From Actinomycetota bacterium (GTDB lineage: Bacteria > Actinomycetota > Acidimicrobiia > Acidimicrobiales > CADCSY01): 6,193 nucleotides of DNA. Location: assembly GCA_016178435.1 (NCBI GenBank), contig JACOTK010000208.1, forward strand, positions 1-6,193, read 5' to 3'. A model generated the notes under the pieces. It searched no databases. It was not told the DNA's origin and was given only the letters and a program-made list of their open reading frames with translations. Every line of letters begins with the position of its first letter. Within the stretch, counting starts at the first letter, position 1. This document shows positions 5,462-6,193 of the stretch, one piece after another. Both the position numbers and the translations under genes were made by a program.

Positions 5462-6193
5462 ATGTCTGGACATTCCAAGTGGGCAACGATCAAGCACCAA
5501 AAGGGAGCCAAGGACAAGGCCCGGGGCAAGCGCTTCGCCAAGCTGATCCGCCAGGTCGAGGTGGCCGCGCGTGAGGGCGGCGGCGACATGGAGAGCAACG
5601 CCACGCTGCGCACCATGTTCCACAAGGCTCGAGAGTCATCGGTGCCCATTGACACCATCGAGCGGGCCATCAAGCGCGGCACCGGCGAGCTCGAGGGCGT
5701 CCGATACGAACCGGCGGCCTACGAGGGCTATGCGCCCTGTGGTGTGGCGGTCTACGTCGAGGTGTTGACCGACAACAAGAACCGCACGGGTCCGGACATC
5801 CGCTCCACCTTCTCGAAGCTCGGCGGGTCGCTTGCCGAGCCCGGGGCCGTCGCCTGGCAGTTCGAGCGCCGAGGCGTGATCACCGTTCCCGGCAGCGTTG
5901 ACGAGGACGAGCTCATGGCCGTCGTGCTCGAGGCCGGCGGCGAGGACCTTGGCGCCGAGGGTGATGTGTGGCGGGTCACGTGTGATCCGCACGCGTTCAC
6001 CGAGTTGCGCGCGAGCATCGAGGCGGCGGGAATGGCCATCGAGTCGGCGGACGTGACCATGGTGCCGACGACCTCGGTGGTGCTCGAGACCGCCGAGGAC
6101 GCCAAGAAGGTGCTCCGTCTCATCGACGCCCTCGACGACCACGACGACGTGCAGGGCGTGTTCTCGAACTTCGACATCGCCGAGGAGATCCTC
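5462..6193 (+). CDS. yebC: YebC/PmpR family (TACO1-like) translation factor or regulator, 3' end cut by window
   Basis: The frame is open for 244 codons to the right edge with no stop. The family is usually about 240-255 residues and the last visible residues (VFSNFDIAEEIL) match its C-terminal end, so only a few codons should be missing. The N-terminus MSGHSKWATIKHQK is the family signature, followed by RGKRFAKLIR (21-30), EVAAREGGGD (33-42), SSVPIDTIERAIKRGTG (59-75), YEGYAPCGVAV (87-97), LTDNKNRT (102-109), GGSLAEPGAVAW (121-132) and VLRLIDALDDHDDVQ (217-231). Members were first described as DNA-binding regulators. More recent work on bacterial YebC and mitochondrial TACO1 supports a role on the ribosome, easing stalls at proline-rich stretches. 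In many actinobacteria yebC is followed by ruvC, ruvA and ruvB, not visible here. It has its own ribosome binding site and is separated from pdxT by 108 nt. Confidence 0.96.
   Translation, partial: MSGHSKWATIKHQKGAKDKARGKRFAKLIRQVEVAAREGGGDMESNATLRTMFHKARESSVPIDTIERAIKRGTGELEGVRYEPAAYEGYAPCGVAVYVEVLTDNKNRTGPDIRSTFSKLGGSLAEPGAVAWQFERRGVITVPGSVDEDELMAVVLEAGGEDLGAEGDVWRVTCDPHAFTELRASIEAAGMAIESADVTMVPTTSVVLETAEDAKKVLRLIDALDDHDDVQGVFSNFDIAEEIL

Noticed and set aside
4226..5623. 465-codon minus-strand open frame opposite pdxS, pdxT and yebC
   Set aside because: Same shadow pattern; it crosses three conserved genes and has no family signature.

Overview
The window is GC-rich, and every gene I can support lies on the + strand, closely packed. 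The gene set points to an actinobacterium (Actinomycetota). There is a phosphatidylinositol mannosyltransferase-like enzyme (PimA type). It lies close to pdxS, pdxT and yebC, a grouping known from mycobacteria and their relatives. A lipoprotein with a Thr-rich linker and probable leaderless promoters fit the same phylum. A class such as Acidimicrobiia is plausible, but I infer this from style and have not shown it.

Layout: (1) bases 1-62 are probably the 3' tail of an upstream gene, followed by a short promoter region. (2) 121-1197 is a PimA-like GT4 glycosyltransferase. (3) 1234-1782 lemA, about 1854-2723 an HtpX-like M48 membrane metalloprotease, and 2730-3833 a DUF3048 (YerB-like) lipoprotein form an apparent envelope operon. 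(4) 3858-4763 pdxS and 4772-5353 pdxT encode the two subunits of PLP synthase. (5) 5462-6193 is yebC, which runs off the right edge a few codons before its expected end. In many actinobacteria ruvC, ruvA and ruvB follow yebC.

How the genes work together: PimA starts mannosylation of phosphatidylinositol at the inner face of the membrane. LemA and HtpX are a recurrent pair linked to membrane protein quality control, and the DUF3048 lipoprotein would sit on the outer face of the membrane. PdxS and PdxT make pyridoxal 5'-phosphate from ribose 5-phosphate, glyceraldehyde 3-phosphate and glutamine. YebC is a translation factor or regulator.

The signals most worth a second look are regulatory. Three genes (pimA, lemA, pdxS) each have a TANNNT -10 box ending 6-7 nt before the start codon, as expected for leaderless mRNAs. 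A perfect 7-bp inverted repeat brackets the pdxS -10 box and start codon. The M48 protease has no ATG, GTG or TTG at its conserved N-terminus and has CTG there instead. A strong hairpin covers the pdxT stop codon. I found no mobile element, CRISPR array, tRNA, rRNA or clearly new multi-gene system; the coding content is ordinary core genome.
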